From assembly GCA_021292105.1 (NCBI GenBank), contig CM037861.1:57643245-57707244 (forward strand): a DNA stretch of 64,000 bases, in the 5' to 3' direction. Below are positions 12,131 through 24,014 of this stretch, piece after piece; positions within the stretch are counted from its first letter, which is position 1; each line of letters begins with the position of its first letter. The notes below the pieces were generated by a model. The model had not been told where the DNA came from, searched no databases, and saw only the letters and a list, made by a program, of their open reading frames with translations. This DNA comes from Anadara kagoshimensis. Lineage: Eukaryota > Mollusca > Bivalvia > Arcoida > Arcidae. The position numbers and the translations under genes are program-made.

Positions 12131-14150
12131 GTGCCGTCACCGCCTCAAAGTTATTTTTTGCATTCCCGAACGATCCTTTTGTATTGTGTACATGGCAGTC
12201 ATGGTTTTTACACCATATAACATGCAGGATTGATTTGTGGTACCACTGAATATATGAAGTTTGCATGGATACCAATACACTGGCCTGCATGTACTCAGGA
12301 CACATTGGCCTGTAGGCTTTGTAGGCCTTCAAATTATTTGGCTGCTAAATAACAATCAACTGTCGTATTTTATTTTATTTTATATTAAATACATGAGGGA
12401 TGGGTTTACTCAAATATTTACCATTAACATTTGACCAGGAGTGTGGATTTCTACATGAAATATTCCTTAGATGAGGGACATCTTTCAACTTAAATTTAGC
12501 TCAATTCATGTACATTTTGAATTTCATCACAAGATTGGCACTAGTCTTAATTGTATATTTTTTTCAAATTCTAATGTAATAAAAACCCCGGCTTCCTTAC
12601 TTTGGTACAAAGCATGAATTCATGGTTTATTATACAGTCCCATTTAATTGTTTAATCAAATTTTAACAGAAAAAAATTAATTTGAAATCCTATACAAATT
12701 GAAAATTTGCATATAAACTGGACTCATACAGTGTGTATACATCTATGATCTAAGCTACCCTGTAAACATAGAATGACACATGTGGTCCCATTATTGTTAT
12801 TTTTATTGTTATTAGCTCTGGCATGTGCTACTATTGAATTTTAATAAAATTGTCATGTGCTGATTAAAGTGATTTTGAATTTTTATTAAAATAATGCATT
12901 CAAAGTCAGTACATTTGAATTATATTATTTTAGTAGCACATGACAGCTCTATTTTTTTGCTCTGAAACTTTAGAGGAGACAGCATCTTTTTGCTAATGTA
13001 ATAATTGAAATTGCTAGATAATGAAATGACACTATAATTTATTTTAAACCATAAACAGATAGGTCTAAAATATTGCAAATTGTTCATTATAATCTTGATT
13101 CAACACCCACATTAAAGTCACTTTGACAGATTTGTTTAGATGCCAGTTACAGTCACATAGTCATACCATACCTGTCCATCATCTGATGTTGACTTAAAAG
13201 CCAGAGTATCTCAAATTTAAGCTAACATGGCCCATCATAAGTTGTCATTTAATTCAGATGATGAACAAGAAAGATCCCCCATACTGATTATTTCAATATG
13301 AAAAATGATTTCACTGGACAGAAGTCCTGCAACTAGGGTGCATGATCAGTTGGCACATGCAATGTAAGGCACTTATTCAGCAACAAACACCTTATTTCAC
13401 TTCTGGTATGTTATATTATTCCTTGCTGATTTTGTTTCAGTCCATGGATTTAACAAGTTTTCACTGATAACTCATGACTTGTGCATTTTTTCATTTATAA
13501 TTATGATTTTTTAGACTGGTAAAATTAGTATTAAAATTAAAACTATATAAAATAAACTAAATTGATGTGGAATTATAATAAGTTTTTGATGTAAATCTTA
13601 TTTACACTTTCATTTGTTTAACATTCAACCTCAAATTAACCCTCATAAGTTGAAAATGACCAGGAAAGAATAAAATTCATGATTGAACACTGAAATTACA
13701 CATTAAACAACTAAAATATATATGAAATTTTGTGATATGAAATATTGAAGCAATGTCTAAAGATGTTAATCCACAGCTAAGCTCAAACCCAGGTTAATGA
13801 ATATTGTTTTCACAAGCACTGCCTCAACATAATATAGTTTATGCTTTTCCCCTCATTAAAATGTCAAGTCCATGACTACTTCACATGTACAATTAATTTT
13901 AAAATTAAAAAAAATGAGATTTATCTTTGGTTAGTTTTAATGCAGCATTCTAATTATTTAATGTATGCATTTCATTTTCAATTTATAAATACTTTCTTGC
14001 ACACCTCCATATTCTGGTGTTGGTTTGAAATAAGTCAAATATTGTGGTAGACTACTCATGTACATGTATATAACACATATGGCTTGTAATGGGTAAATCT
14101 GTTGCATAATCATGCAGTATTAAAATTCTTCAAATCCTACCCTCCCATAA
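12130..14150. other. Non-coding, AT-rich
   Basis: Apart from the inverted repeat at 12824-12950 I see no gene or mobile-element signature. The stretch separates two groups of related ~400-bp units, so it may have been inserted between them. Confidence 0.35.
12824..12950 (+). repeat. MITE-like inverted repeat (partner at 63217-63285)
   Basis: The arms are 'tcatgtgct' and 'agcacatga'. An internal 29-bp stretch, starting 'ttgaatttttattaaa' near 12874, is the exact reverse complement of a stretch inside 63217-63285. A second partial 'gcatgtgct' lies upstream near 12822. Two copies with paired ends suggest a short non-autonomous DNA transposon. Confidence 0.6.
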
Positions 14151-14158
14151 CACACTGT

Positions 14159-14202
<44 letters not shown>

Positions 14203-14206
14203 ATTA
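14159..14206. repeat. Compound (CT)n(CA)n microsatellite
   Basis: About ten CT units run directly into about twelve CA units. The purine/pyrimidine asymmetry and Z-DNA-prone CA tract are ordinary for a dinucleotide microsatellite. Confidence 0.95.
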
Positions 14207-14294
14207 ATGCTGATTATTTGGACCAGCAAGACACATTGCTTTGAGTGGAGGTCAACATCAGAGATCAGAGATCCTATTATTCCTATATTTTCCT

Positions 14295-14484
14295 ACACAG
14301 TTAAACCTGTCTATAAAGGCCACCCAAAGGAACCAGTAATTTTAAGTGGCCTTAATGGACAGGTGCCCTTTGTATACAGGTTCAAATAATATGAATAAAG
14401 AACAATTAGAATGCAATTATACTGGCCTTTATAGGCAGGTGACCATTATATAGATGTGGCCTTGAGGGCAGGTTGGACTGTATT
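14295..14484 (+). mobile_element. Pogo/Tigger-like non-autonomous element (copy 1)
   Basis: The sequence begins 'acacagttaaacctgtct' and ends 'ggttggactgta'. This gives imperfect inverted ends of the CAGT-type with TA at both borders, as in the pogo branch of Tc1/mariner. The inverted copy at 25039-25221 shares the whole body, including 'aaaggccaccca', 'caggttcaaataatat' and 'aataaagaacaatt'. There is no coding capacity. The superfamily assignment rests only on the ends. Confidence 0.6.
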
Positions 14485-14989
14485 TCCTATAATTTTTTTT
14501 ACCCTTTTCTTGTATTTTCCTATATTTTTGTTACTGGAATTTAGAATGGGGACATTTCTTGCATTTAGTACATATATGAAACAACATTCACCAGTAAGTT
14601 TACATTGCAGCCAGTTGCCAATATTTTATGTTTGTTAGTAAAAGGGTGAACAGAAAATGCTGTAGGAGAGGCCATGGATGTATATTTTTGTGCAAATTAT
14701 TTAAAAATATTCCTATAATTTTAGTGGAAACTCCTATAATTTTCTATAAAACTCCCATAATACTCCTATAATTTTCTATAAAACCCCTATAATTTTCTAT
14801 AAAACTCCTATAATTTTAATGCCACATTCCTATTTTTTCTATATTTTGGACCTCAAAATGGTAGGATCCCTGCAACATGTAACGATTAGAAGTCAGCGCA
14901 ATATGTAAACATGCTGGGCAGCTGACAGTGCATGTAGGTAGAAAAATCGATAATGCATGCAACAGTCATGACTGTGTGATGAAGCGAAA

Positions 14990-16195
14990 CACGATATTGA
15001 CGTCACTACGACATGTACATGAAGGTCACGGCCATATTTGTTTTTATTGACGACAAATGAAGGCTCTTGGTTTTTTGCTTTTTTCGGATATTGACACCGC
15101 ATGCACCAGGTATAATACTTTGTTAAAATAAATTACAATAATATTGTAATATTATGTCAAAATTTCAAAGAGAAAAGACCATGGTATAAAAAACGTACAA
15201 GTTTTAAAAATCGAGTCGAGTTTCATGCTGAATAGGCTACAGTGATTTTTAAGAGAAATCAGGTGCCGTCAGAAAATAGAGTTTTTTTGTAAGTATGCAT
15301 GTCATCCAGGATTTTTTCATACATGCGTAATTTTAAGTTCATAACAAATATGCTGATAATGCGTTTACACCCATAATGCAAATTTTACCGTTAAAATACG
15401 ACACTGAATTTAGTGTACACTGAAGCTCGCGGCCATATTTGTTTTTATTGACGACGAATGAAGGATCTTGGTTTTTTGCTTTTTTCAGATATCCACACCG
15501 TATGCACCAGGTATAATATTTTAAGAAAATAAATTTCACTGATATTGTAATATTATGTCCAAATTTCAAAGAAAAATACTCATGGTACAAAAAACGTACA
15601 AGTTTTAAAAATTGAGTCGTGCTGATTAACAGTGATTTTCAAGAGAAACCAGGTGCCGTCAGAAAATCGCGAATTTTTTGTTTGTATGCATGTCATCTGG
15701 GATTTTTTTACTGCGAAATTTTAGGTTCATGACAAATCTGCTGATAATGCGTTTACACCCATAAATGCAAATTTTAACGTTAAAATACGACACTGAATTT
15801 ACTGTACTGAAGCTCGCGGCCATTTTTGTTTTCATTGACGACGAATGGAGGCTCATGGTTTTTTGCTTTTTTCAGATATCTACACCTTATGCACCAGGTA
15901 TAATATTTTAAGAAAATAAATTTCACTGATATTGTAATATTGTGTCCAAATTTCAAAGAGAAATATTCATGGTACAAAAAACGTACAAGTTTTAAAAATC
16001 GAGTTGAATTTCGTGCTGATTTTCAAGAGAAATCGGGTGCCGTCAGAAAATCGCGAATTTTTTTATAAGTATGATATGTTATCTAAGATTTTATAATACA
16101 TGCGAAATTTTAAGTTTATGATACATGTGCTTATATTGCGTTTTCACCCAAACATGCAAATTTTACCGTTAAAATACGAAACTGAATGTGACCGA
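14990..16195 (+). repeat. ~390-400-bp tandem repeat, about three copies
   Basis: The landmark 'cggccatattt' or its variant occurs at about 15029, 15430 and 15817. Each is followed by 'gcttttttcagatat', 'atgcaccaggtataat', 'acaaaaaacgtacaagt' and 'aggtgccgtcagaaaat'. The spacings are about 401 and 387 bp. The repeated minus-strand open frames containing 'MYHEYFSLKFGHNITISV' are by-products of the repeat. Related sequence lies at 11660-12130. Confidence 0.85.
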
Positions 16196-16490
16196 TTGTT
16201 TTCCCGTTTCGGACACTTGACAAAAAATAATCCCGTTTTTTCGACCGCGGAAGGTTTCAAAAAACAAAACCGAAACACAATTTGCTCTTGGCGTTTCCCC
16301 TGTTTGTATTGTACTTCGTACAGTATGTACTTGCTTTAATTAAGACGTCAATTACTTAAAACCGAAATTATCCCTCATTTAGTCATTAGTCCGTATTGTC
16401 TTCTCAAGTACACGTATTAAAGAAATTAAATGGACTTACAATAAACTTTTTATACAATTTCTATATTTAATGCACGTATTTTATTCGGTA

Positions 16491-16764
16491 CTAATTTGTT
16501 AGCAGCCCAGTGATTAATTTTCGACAGTCCTGTACCCATGTGTACTGTACGTGAAATGTCTTTTTATCCAATTATCTGTCTTGTACTTTTTAACGTGAAA
16601 TATAGACTAACAATGAGAAATTACTTCGACCTTTTGAAAAAACAAATCTATACAATGAAATTAATTCAATAAGACTCGTAAATGATAAATCCGTTCTTTT
16701 CATATCGTGTACATGTGTGTGTATTGGTGTGTGTATTATAGTACATTAAGAAAAAGAAACATTG
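16491..16764 (-). repeat. Right arm of the widely spaced inverted repeat
   Basis: Reverse-complement partner of 8089-8352. Similarity stops abruptly at the outer edge, next to 'aaagaaacattg'. The arm also carries the sequence 'gtgtgtgtattggtgtgtg', which is slightly expanded relative to the left arm. Confidence 0.8.
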
Positions 16765-17930
16765 TTACATTGATACATAAAATTGTGGGAATCAAAATAT
16801 GTGTTAGATATTGAAATCAGAAATATGTATATTACCAAATTTACTAAGGTAATACCTAAAACGCTAAAGCATGGCGTTGTTCTATTAATGAAATTACAAG
16901 TAGTTTAGTATGTGTAATTTGACCGGTTTTCTGTGCATATATAATGTCATTATGTTTTGATCACTTATTTCGCGTGGAATGAAGCAGTGGTCTAAAACGA
17001 TTGTGAATAGACGCCTTTCGCGTTATGCTTTAAATTATCTCCCTTTATACAACTTAATTGACTTACAAAGTTAAAACGAAGCTAAAACTGTAAAAATCGG
17101 TTCATTAGGAAATGACACAACTATATATTCCAAGCTCCGATGTGTCTATTTATCATAGATTGCAAATTGCTGATACATACCAATTTTAACCTTTTGAAAC
17201 CCAGAATAAACGAATTGCGTAACTTGAAAAGATTAATAACCATACACAGGTTGCTATCTCATTGGCTCCTATATATTTTGTCCCTTATCAACTAATGAAT
17301 GCGTCAGCTAATATAAGATAAGTGTATGTATAAGGTGATAACAGGTGAAAAGTCTTGATTAATGATTAAAACGTTGGAATTTGGGATTATTTCATAACTT
17401 TTAAGAATTTAAAACAAAACTTCAAATTAGAAAATGACTTGATGAACCCCTAATTTTCAAATCATATGTCTCAGTATGATTTAAAAGGATTTTTTTTATA
17501 AAGAATATACATACATTTATGATTAAATAAATTAATAACTAAATGAATACAAACAAATGTTAATTTTATATAGAAAATTGTAATTTCTTCATTGAAAATG
17601 TATGAAAAACGATATATTGGATGCAGTATTTTGGTTGTTTTTCCATCAAATTTAACTTTATGTGACGATTAAAAGTACACATAAAATTAAGAATGCTAAA
17701 TGCAGTTTCGTAAAATGGGTTTTGAATATCATATATAAATAAAAAGATTTAATAGATGTTATAGACTGTAGTATCAAAATATTTTCTACTAGTTTCGCCC
17801 AGATTAATGAATATTGACCAATTGTTAATCTTTAGTATAACTAGATTTAGGATTTGTCTTATTTATTTATTTATTGATTTATACTGTTTCTGAATTTCAT
17901 ATTCAAATAATTTTATAGGAATTATATCAA
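16765..17930. other. Non-coding, AT-rich
   Basis: Nothing recognisable: no long open frame, no inverted ends, no tandem structure. Confidence 0.4.
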
Positions 17931-17979
17931 GGGAGAATGTATTCTTCCAAAGCTGGAACAATAGTTAAAGATTGATAAT

Positions 17980-18425
17980 AATAACAAACATATTCTCCCA
18001 ACTATTCTGCAACACGAAAGCCGATTCAGCTGCTAAAGCAGCATTGTCTAAAAATATTACCTCTTGTTTAATTCCGCATACTGATTTAAAACAATTGATA
18101 CACAATTATATCAAAGATCATTAGTCAAGTCATTGGAATAGCCAAGAACATAATAAGTTATATTCAATCCGGCCTTGTTTGGGATTTACAACTTTAATAA
18201 GCATGAAAGTATTGTCTTCGGCGCTGTAGAATCGGCCATAGTTATTTTACACATTCATTTATCTTGAAAGGAGAACAACCTCCTTTTGTTGGATTGTGTT
18301 GACTTTGCGCCTACACAAGGGATACTTTTTATTCAGTATTATCAGTGCAAGATCTTTTTAATAATGTCAGTGGACATCAAATTTTAAACCTCCTTTGCTC
18401 AATAAAATATAATAGTTTTATCATA
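17980..18425 (+). pseudogene. LINE 3' fragment: end of RNase H plus C-terminal region
   Basis: Conceptual translation near 18015-18170 gives 'KADSAAKAALSK', the final RNase H helix typical of non-LTR retrotransposons with a 3' RNase H domain. It continues with 'SHWNSQEHNKLYSIRPCLGF'. Near 18285-18410 it gives 'LLDCVDFAP' and 'GHQILNLL', corresponding to the C-terminal zinc-knuckle-like tail. Frames shift and stops intervene. A homologous copy lies on the minus strand at 44345-45100. This one is a 5'-truncated, dead insertion of an I/Jockey-like LINE. The clade is not certain. Confidence 0.75.
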
Positions 18426-18549
18426 CATAATCCAGTGTTTTATTTATTAATTGTCTGTGATATAACTAGTTTTTCAGTTTAGATATAGTTTTATTAAAAA
18501 CTTTATTGTTATTTTTAGTTTTAACATTTCAATAAGTGTTTTACATTCT

Positions 18550-18612
18550 CTAGCCGTGAATAGCTGCAATAATCCTGATGCGGCTTTAAACAATAATTCA
18601 CTCACTCACTCA
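18550..18612 (+). repeat. Possible SINE tail
   Basis: The segment 'gatgcggctttaaac' followed by repeated CACT units resembles the tail of molluscan SINEs, which end in a GCG(T)TTAAAC motif and short tandem repeats. The head is not recognisable. Confidence 0.3.
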
Positions 18613-20960
18613 AAACTATTCTGCTAGCAATTTTGACATATAAATTATAATCTATGACATATTTTGCGAAATGATAGCTATGTTAACGATAATATAAACA
18701 TTCTTGTTCCTATGCACAAGACAGTGTCCGAGTAAGGCGGGATTGTGTTACAGTGTGAGCCTCGTTTTGATCGAGTCGATATTACAGCTCTCCTAAGGTG
18801 AAACTCGTTTGTTCCTTATCTCATATTTTATATATCTTATATGTAGATCTGTTATTTTTATCAAATTTGTTTTTTATACGGTTTTATTATACATATTATG
18901 TCTAAAAATCAAATAAAAATAGATTTTTATGAGGCGCGCATTGAAATTCAAATGATTTATATCATGTACTATAGGGTGTCAAGTTTGACCTGGTCATTTG
19001 ATTTGAATATTCAAACAGACATATCCATTGTGTAATTAGGGGCTATATAAAGTTAATATGTAAGGATAGATGCCAGTAATACTGGGTACCGGGTGTTCAT
19101 GATAATGAAACATGCTGTCTTATCTAAATCACACAGTCAATTAGTCGAATCTAATATTCAAATTAAAGGTAAAACGGCCAGGTCACACTTGATGATGTAC
19201 TATAAAAGTTTTATCGTTAATAATTGCATCTCACGAGACAAAAAAAACTCGGCTTTGCTACGTGAGTATGCAGGTTTTGTAGTTTTTAAAATATTAAGTT
19301 AACAGTTTGTCGCTCTTAGCAAAATAAGCATTAACTTTATTTTTATGTTTGTGCTGTTTTACTTGTTATTTATTCACAAACAAGTACAGGGGGCTACTCC
19401 GTAACTTATCGAAACACCTGCATGAATTCTTTTGGCGTGATACCTATTAGTCAATCAAAACCTAGCTCTGAATGACTTATCTGATGGAAATGTTGGAATA
19501 TCATCAAATTAGATAGAGAAACTTATCTTAAACTAACTGACAAGTATTTATTTCTCATCAAACTTTTGTCGAAAAAGTGTATTAAAATTTATTAATATCA
19601 ATGAAAAATTTGAGTAGGCTGAGTAATTTCAGGAAAATACTCGCAACTTGAAGAATTATGTATGCTCTTATGAAAAAAATTCAAGTCTTTTGAATTTATA
19701 TGAAGCAATATACCTAAGTATGAATCACCACCCACTCAAAACATGATTATTCTTATTGAAAAACTGATCGAGTTATTAATGACAAATGACAGACTATCTG
19801 TAATTTTTTACGGATTTTATGTGCGTGTATTATGATTTATTACCATATATACATGACTATATTAGTATTTTGGAATATGTGATAAATGTACGTTATCACC
19901 TTTCTTTTTCCTTTCGTGCCGGACACCATAATGCGAAATTGTTCTCAGGTCAATGCCCGGAAAAAGTGATAACTATTTTATTACTAATTTTAACCGAACA
20001 CAGTAAAAATATGATTACACAAATGGAAATTTCACATAATAATCCAAAATTGGTTTCAAGAGACTGAAATCAGACACACTCGGTAAAATTTCTATAATTT
20101 CAAAGTAATTCTTTCATATGAAAAGATAGACTTCGATGTTGAAGTTCATTTCTATTTAAAATGCAGTAACACATTTAAGTTCTTGTTTTTGTGTAAACGA
20201 TAAATGGTCAGAGTACTACATGCGACAGAAGCCAAAAATAAGAAGGATAGACGCAACATCAAATAAAAGAAAAATCCATTTTCGATGTCCACCTGCCGGA
20301 TTAGAGCTCTCGACCCAGGGTCGTTTGGTTGAATGCTGTTATACCGTACGCCTCATTAACAATTTCCTAGCTATTAGTGACAAGTGGGTCTAATATCAAA
20401 AGGGTCATGTATATAGGTCGATTACAATCTGATGACAATATATCCAGAAATATTTTAATTTAATATAAGGGTCGTTTTAACGGACGAATCGTAGGATGGC
20501 GTGATGAACCACAATAGCAACGTAATTTTATCACCGGTATAGATTCTATAAATACGGTGCCATTATATCCTAAATGACCTCAAGGATAAAACATCTTTTG
20601 ATACTTATTATAGTATTACGACAGTAACTTTATCTGTCCTTTGCTTTTTTTCAATTTTGTATCAATTACATTTACATACCGGGGGTTACAAGGTGGAATC
20701 TTTATAAACATTAGTCTCAAAAAATGTGTGCCTATTCTTGTTTCCAATATTTATTGTTCCATTTTCATAGCTGTAAAAGCCTTGTCAGATTATTTTTCTC
20801 AGTTAATGTTCTGTTTTTTTATCTTTTGCTGTTTTCGTTTCTTTTTTTAAACCCATGCATATTTTATTTTACCAACATAGAGTTAAACCTCATTTTGCTA
20901 TAAACATAATCGATTAACACCGAATAATATGGATCATATCGGACGCATATAAAGTATATT
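18612..20960. other. Non-coding sequence upstream of the receptor
   Basis: No domain is seen in the short open frames at 19093-19302, 19819-20067 or 20641-20850. A weak tRNA-like patch lies on the minus strand around 20285-20365, possibly an old SINE head. Otherwise I see nothing. Confidence 0.4.
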
Positions 20961-20965
20961 ATAAG

Positions 20966-21100
20966 TTATACAGGGCTTTGGCAGGTTACACGGCCCCATG
21001 TACCCCGTCAAAGATTTATGTACCCTGAGCCGCAGGCGAAGGGTACATTTATCTTTGACGGGGTACATGGGGCCGTGTAACCTGCCAAAGCCCTGTATAA
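20966..21100. repeat. 50-bp perfect hairpin with a nested 9-bp stem
   Basis: The outer arms 20966-21015 and 21051-21100 are exact reverse complements over 50 bp. Inside them, ATGTACCCT (21018-21026) pairs with AGGGTACAT (21040-21048) around a 13-base GC-rich loop. The hairpin is far more GC-rich than its surroundings. Its motif 'catgtaccccg' recurs downstream at about 21260-21305, which links it to the larger inverted repeat 21105-21350. Confidence 0.9.
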
Positions 21101-21104
21101 CGTT

Positions 21105-21350
21105 TTTGTCACCCTTCAAAGCGTAACTAATTGGATCATTTTAACTTCCACTTCGTATTTTGTGTGACTATTGTATGTTGTCGCCATGTTTGTTTACCGT
21201 AATTAGACGTCAGCGATGTACGAGTTACTTCCCTTTTACCGCTAAACGTCGCGTGCTTTCATGTACCCCGGCAGATTTCCGAACATTGTTCCATGTACCC
21301 CGGCAAGTTAACCAATCAGCATGCGAGAAATTTCTTTGAAGGGTGACAAA
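21105..21350. mobile_element. MITE-like unit with 17-bp inverted ends
   Basis: TTTGTCACCCTTCAAAG at 21105-21121 is the exact reverse complement of 21334-21350. The interior contains two 'catgtaccccggca' copies. Together with the adjacent hairpin this looks like a composite foldback insertion ending about 590 bp upstream of the receptor start codon. Confidence 0.65.
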
Positions 21351-21537
21351 TAATATATGATAGATTTGAAATAAATTTACAAAAAATCCCACCTAATTCC
21401 ATACAGCTGCTATTGCATTAATATATGATAATATTTATTATTATTATTAACAACAGGTGAATCCATGATGTACTTGACACCATAATCACATTTGTCACAT
21501 CATTTCAATTTGTCTTCATTTACACTTTTTTAATGGA

Positions 21538-21602
21538 TACTGTCATATACCATTTTTTGAATGTATTTTATGATTAAATTAAAAAAATGGTATATGACAG
21601 TA
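21538..21602. repeat. 21-bp inverted repeat
   Basis: Arm 21538-21558 (TACTGTCATATACCATTTTT and one further T) pairs perfectly with 21582-21602 around a 23-base loop. A related but diverged sequence lies near 31408-31490, so this is probably a small dispersed hairpin element. Confidence 0.75.
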
Positions 21603-21869
21603 CTACAATACTAATGAGTGTCTTTTTTATGACTTTTTAACGTTTTTACATTACTTTTAAATGCTTATTTCATCGCAAATGTTGATTTTCATTAAGATTA
21701 GAATCTTTATACCTGTAATCTTTTTACAGGTAAATCAATAATAGAGAAAACACCATTTTACTCATAAGCTGTGAAGCGGAATACCTGGTGAAACACAAAG
21801 AATATTGGCAGTACTTGATACAAAGATACACCAGCAATTAAGTGGAAAAAAAAACAATGTTGGATCCGT

Positions 21870-21877
21870 TATATAAA
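21870..21877 (+). promoter_or_regulatory. Candidate TATA box of the receptor gene
   Basis: TATATAAA lies 58 bp before the start codon at 21936. In DNA this AT-rich the match could be chance. A 'ttagatacag' just before the ATG could instead be a splice acceptor of a 5'UTR intron, which would place the real promoter further upstream. Confidence 0.25.
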
Positions 21878-21935
21878 CCCGTTGTTTTAAAAATCAAAGT
21901 TATTTGTTAGTTTTCCGGCTTTAGATACAGGTACT

Positions 21936-22655
21936 ATGAATAACACGTCAATGGAGATGATAGACAATGGTTACGAACCGTATATAATATCCAACTTTAT
22001 AATTGTGATATTGATGACTTTATATAGCATAGTCATGGTGATTTCAGTCGGAGGGAATTCACTAATTTGTTATATAATCTTTTCATTACACGGACTTCGG
22101 ACAGTCCCTAATTTTTTTCTTGCAAGTTTATCGGTCAGCGATATAATCATGACCTGCCTGTGCTTGCCATTTACTGTATTAAGCAACATAATATTTTATT
22201 ATTGGCCTTTCTGGTCATTTCTATGTCCAACTGTGGGGTTTCTACAAGTTTTGTCAGTTTTACAGAGAACCTTCACTCTCGTAGCCGTGACATGTGATTG
22301 TCATTATGTCACGTCCCGTCCACTGAAACAGAGAATATCAAAGCTCAAAGCAAAAATTGTTATTTTGTGTTTATGGTTTTCTTCAGCAATTATTTCCATC
22401 CCTACAGCTGTGAATTCCAAGATTATTTACCTGGAATATGAACCTGGATCAAAAGGAATATGTGTGGAAACTTGGGAAGGAAACCCAATGTCTAAATACT
22501 GGTACAGCATGATAATCATGCTTCTTCAATACTTTGTACCTCTTGCTATCATGCTTTTAACCTATATTCACATTGGGATTATTATATGGATAAAACCAGT
22601 ACCGGGTGAAGCGGACAGTAAAAGAGACAGAAGACGGGCCGCAGCAAAACGTAAA
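21936..22655 (+). CDS. Neuropeptide GPCR (luqin/RYamide-type), exon 1: TM1-5
   Basis: Class A receptor that would sit in the plasma membrane and couple a peptide signal to G proteins. The extracellular N-terminus has overlapping glycosylation sequons at N2 and N3. TM1 carries N41 (GGN), TM2 D69 (SLSVSD) and TM4 W147; C97 at the top of TM3 and C176 in extracellular loop 2 form the expected disulphide pair. The TM2-TM3 block (RTVPNFFLASLSVSD, YWPFWSFLCP) resembles luqin/RYamide receptors and, more broadly, the NPY/NPF group. The helix-3 DRY motif is D121-C122-H123, so the arginine is missing. Exon 1 ends after residue 240 (RRRAAAKRK) at an AAA|GTAAGT donor, phase 0. The start is the first ATG of the frame. 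Subfamily assignment is inference from motifs. Confidence 0.9.
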
Positions 22656-22689
22656 GTAAGTTAATTAGGTATAAACAGTATTAAACGTT

Positions 22690-22915
22690 GTATGAAATGC
22701 TGGTTACGCTGATAGTGGTGTAATTATGTTTGGTCTATTACCACTCAACAAGCAATTAGAAAAGTTGAATGTATACTGAAAGCTTCAAATCTTGGTTACG
22801 CTGATGGTGGTAATTTTTACTAAACACGTTTGGTTTATTCCTACTCGACAAGCAATATGAATTTTTGTATGTATTCTTAAAGCATTTTATGTTTGTTACG
22901 CTGATAGTGTTGTGA
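22690..22915. repeat. ~91-101-bp tandem repeat, about 2.3 copies
   Basis: 'ggttacgctgat' or its variant occurs at about 22702, 22793 and 22893. The first two are followed by a 'gtttggt(c/t)tatt' and 'acaagcaat' block. The repeat lies just inside the 5' end of the receptor intron. Confidence 0.65.
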
Positions 22916-24014
22916 TTTGTTGAATAAGACGACAGAGGATAAAGTATCAACTTTAGGCGAAACTGAGAAGAGTTTGTTTTAGAACAAAATAACAAATTTC
23001 TTGTCAATTGTTTTCAGGACCAAATTTTATTTAAGTTATTTTCACTGTGCATTTGTAAAGTAGTATTTAGCGCAATGTATTGGAAACTAGGCTTATATTA
23101 AATTTTGAGGAACAAATCATTTTAAATAAATGGGTTAATAACATTATGGTTAAAGGCGGGAGCAGAACAATTGCAATATTTCAGTGATATTAAATTTGCA
23201 CCATACGTCTAATCCTATGTTTATGTATCTATCATTTGCTTGTATTGTCTCGTGTTCTTGCTTACATTGGTTATAACCAAGGGCATGTTCATACAATTAC
23301 ATTTTTCTTACATTTGAAATACTTTTCTTAATATAAATATTTTGATACCAACACCCTACATGGCGTCTTTCGATATCGATAATGCCAAATATATCGAATT
23401 TTAATATTCGTTTTCAGTCCTATGTGTTTGGAATTATTTCTTTTTCGTTTAAATAACGTCTCTGTACTTATTATGAGTGTTTTGCTGTTGTGGTTTTACA
23501 AGCTTTGGACAACTACACGTTTTGAACTCCAATGCAATAACTAGACCCATTTAATACGGTGATGAAAAGAAACACTATTTTTCGTGCTATTGAAATGTTT
23601 AGTTTGTTATGTTAGAATCAGGTTTTGGCTTTATACGTGTATTTTATTTCAAATCCTGATAGCTCGTGGTAAGTTGAATCCACCAAATTTAGCCTCTTAA
23701 ATAATTAAGTTATATGTCAATTACAAAGTTACTCGATAGCTTTTCTCGTATGTAGTACGAACTAATCTTAACATTTGTGTGGAATCAGATAATAATATAA
23801 TATCTATTTTAAAACACGGAGCGTCACTATTTTGATAAGGATTCACGTCTTTTGTGTTCTACGATGAATGCTTTTAGAACCTTGTGACGTCATTTGGCCG
23901 ATCTCTTATGGCATCCAATTGATACTATTACTCACTGAGAGAAAAAGGCGTTAACACAAAAACTAAAATAAAAACCATACATTCATTATGTTAAATTTAA
24001 GAATCTGTCAATCT

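Noticed and set aside
15339-15977. Repeated minus-strand frames containing MYHEYFSLKFGHN
   Set aside because: They recur only because the underlying ~400-bp DNA repeat recurs. No family similarity is recognised.
11455-16310. 16-bp inverted match 'acaggggaaacgccaa' between 11457 and 16290
   Set aside because: A match of this length is near chance expectation for a 64-kb window, and the flanks do not align, so I do not treat it as element ends.
8089-16764. Polinton/Maverick element
   Set aside because: The length is too short, and no integrase, polymerase B, protease or capsid gene is present between the inverted arms.
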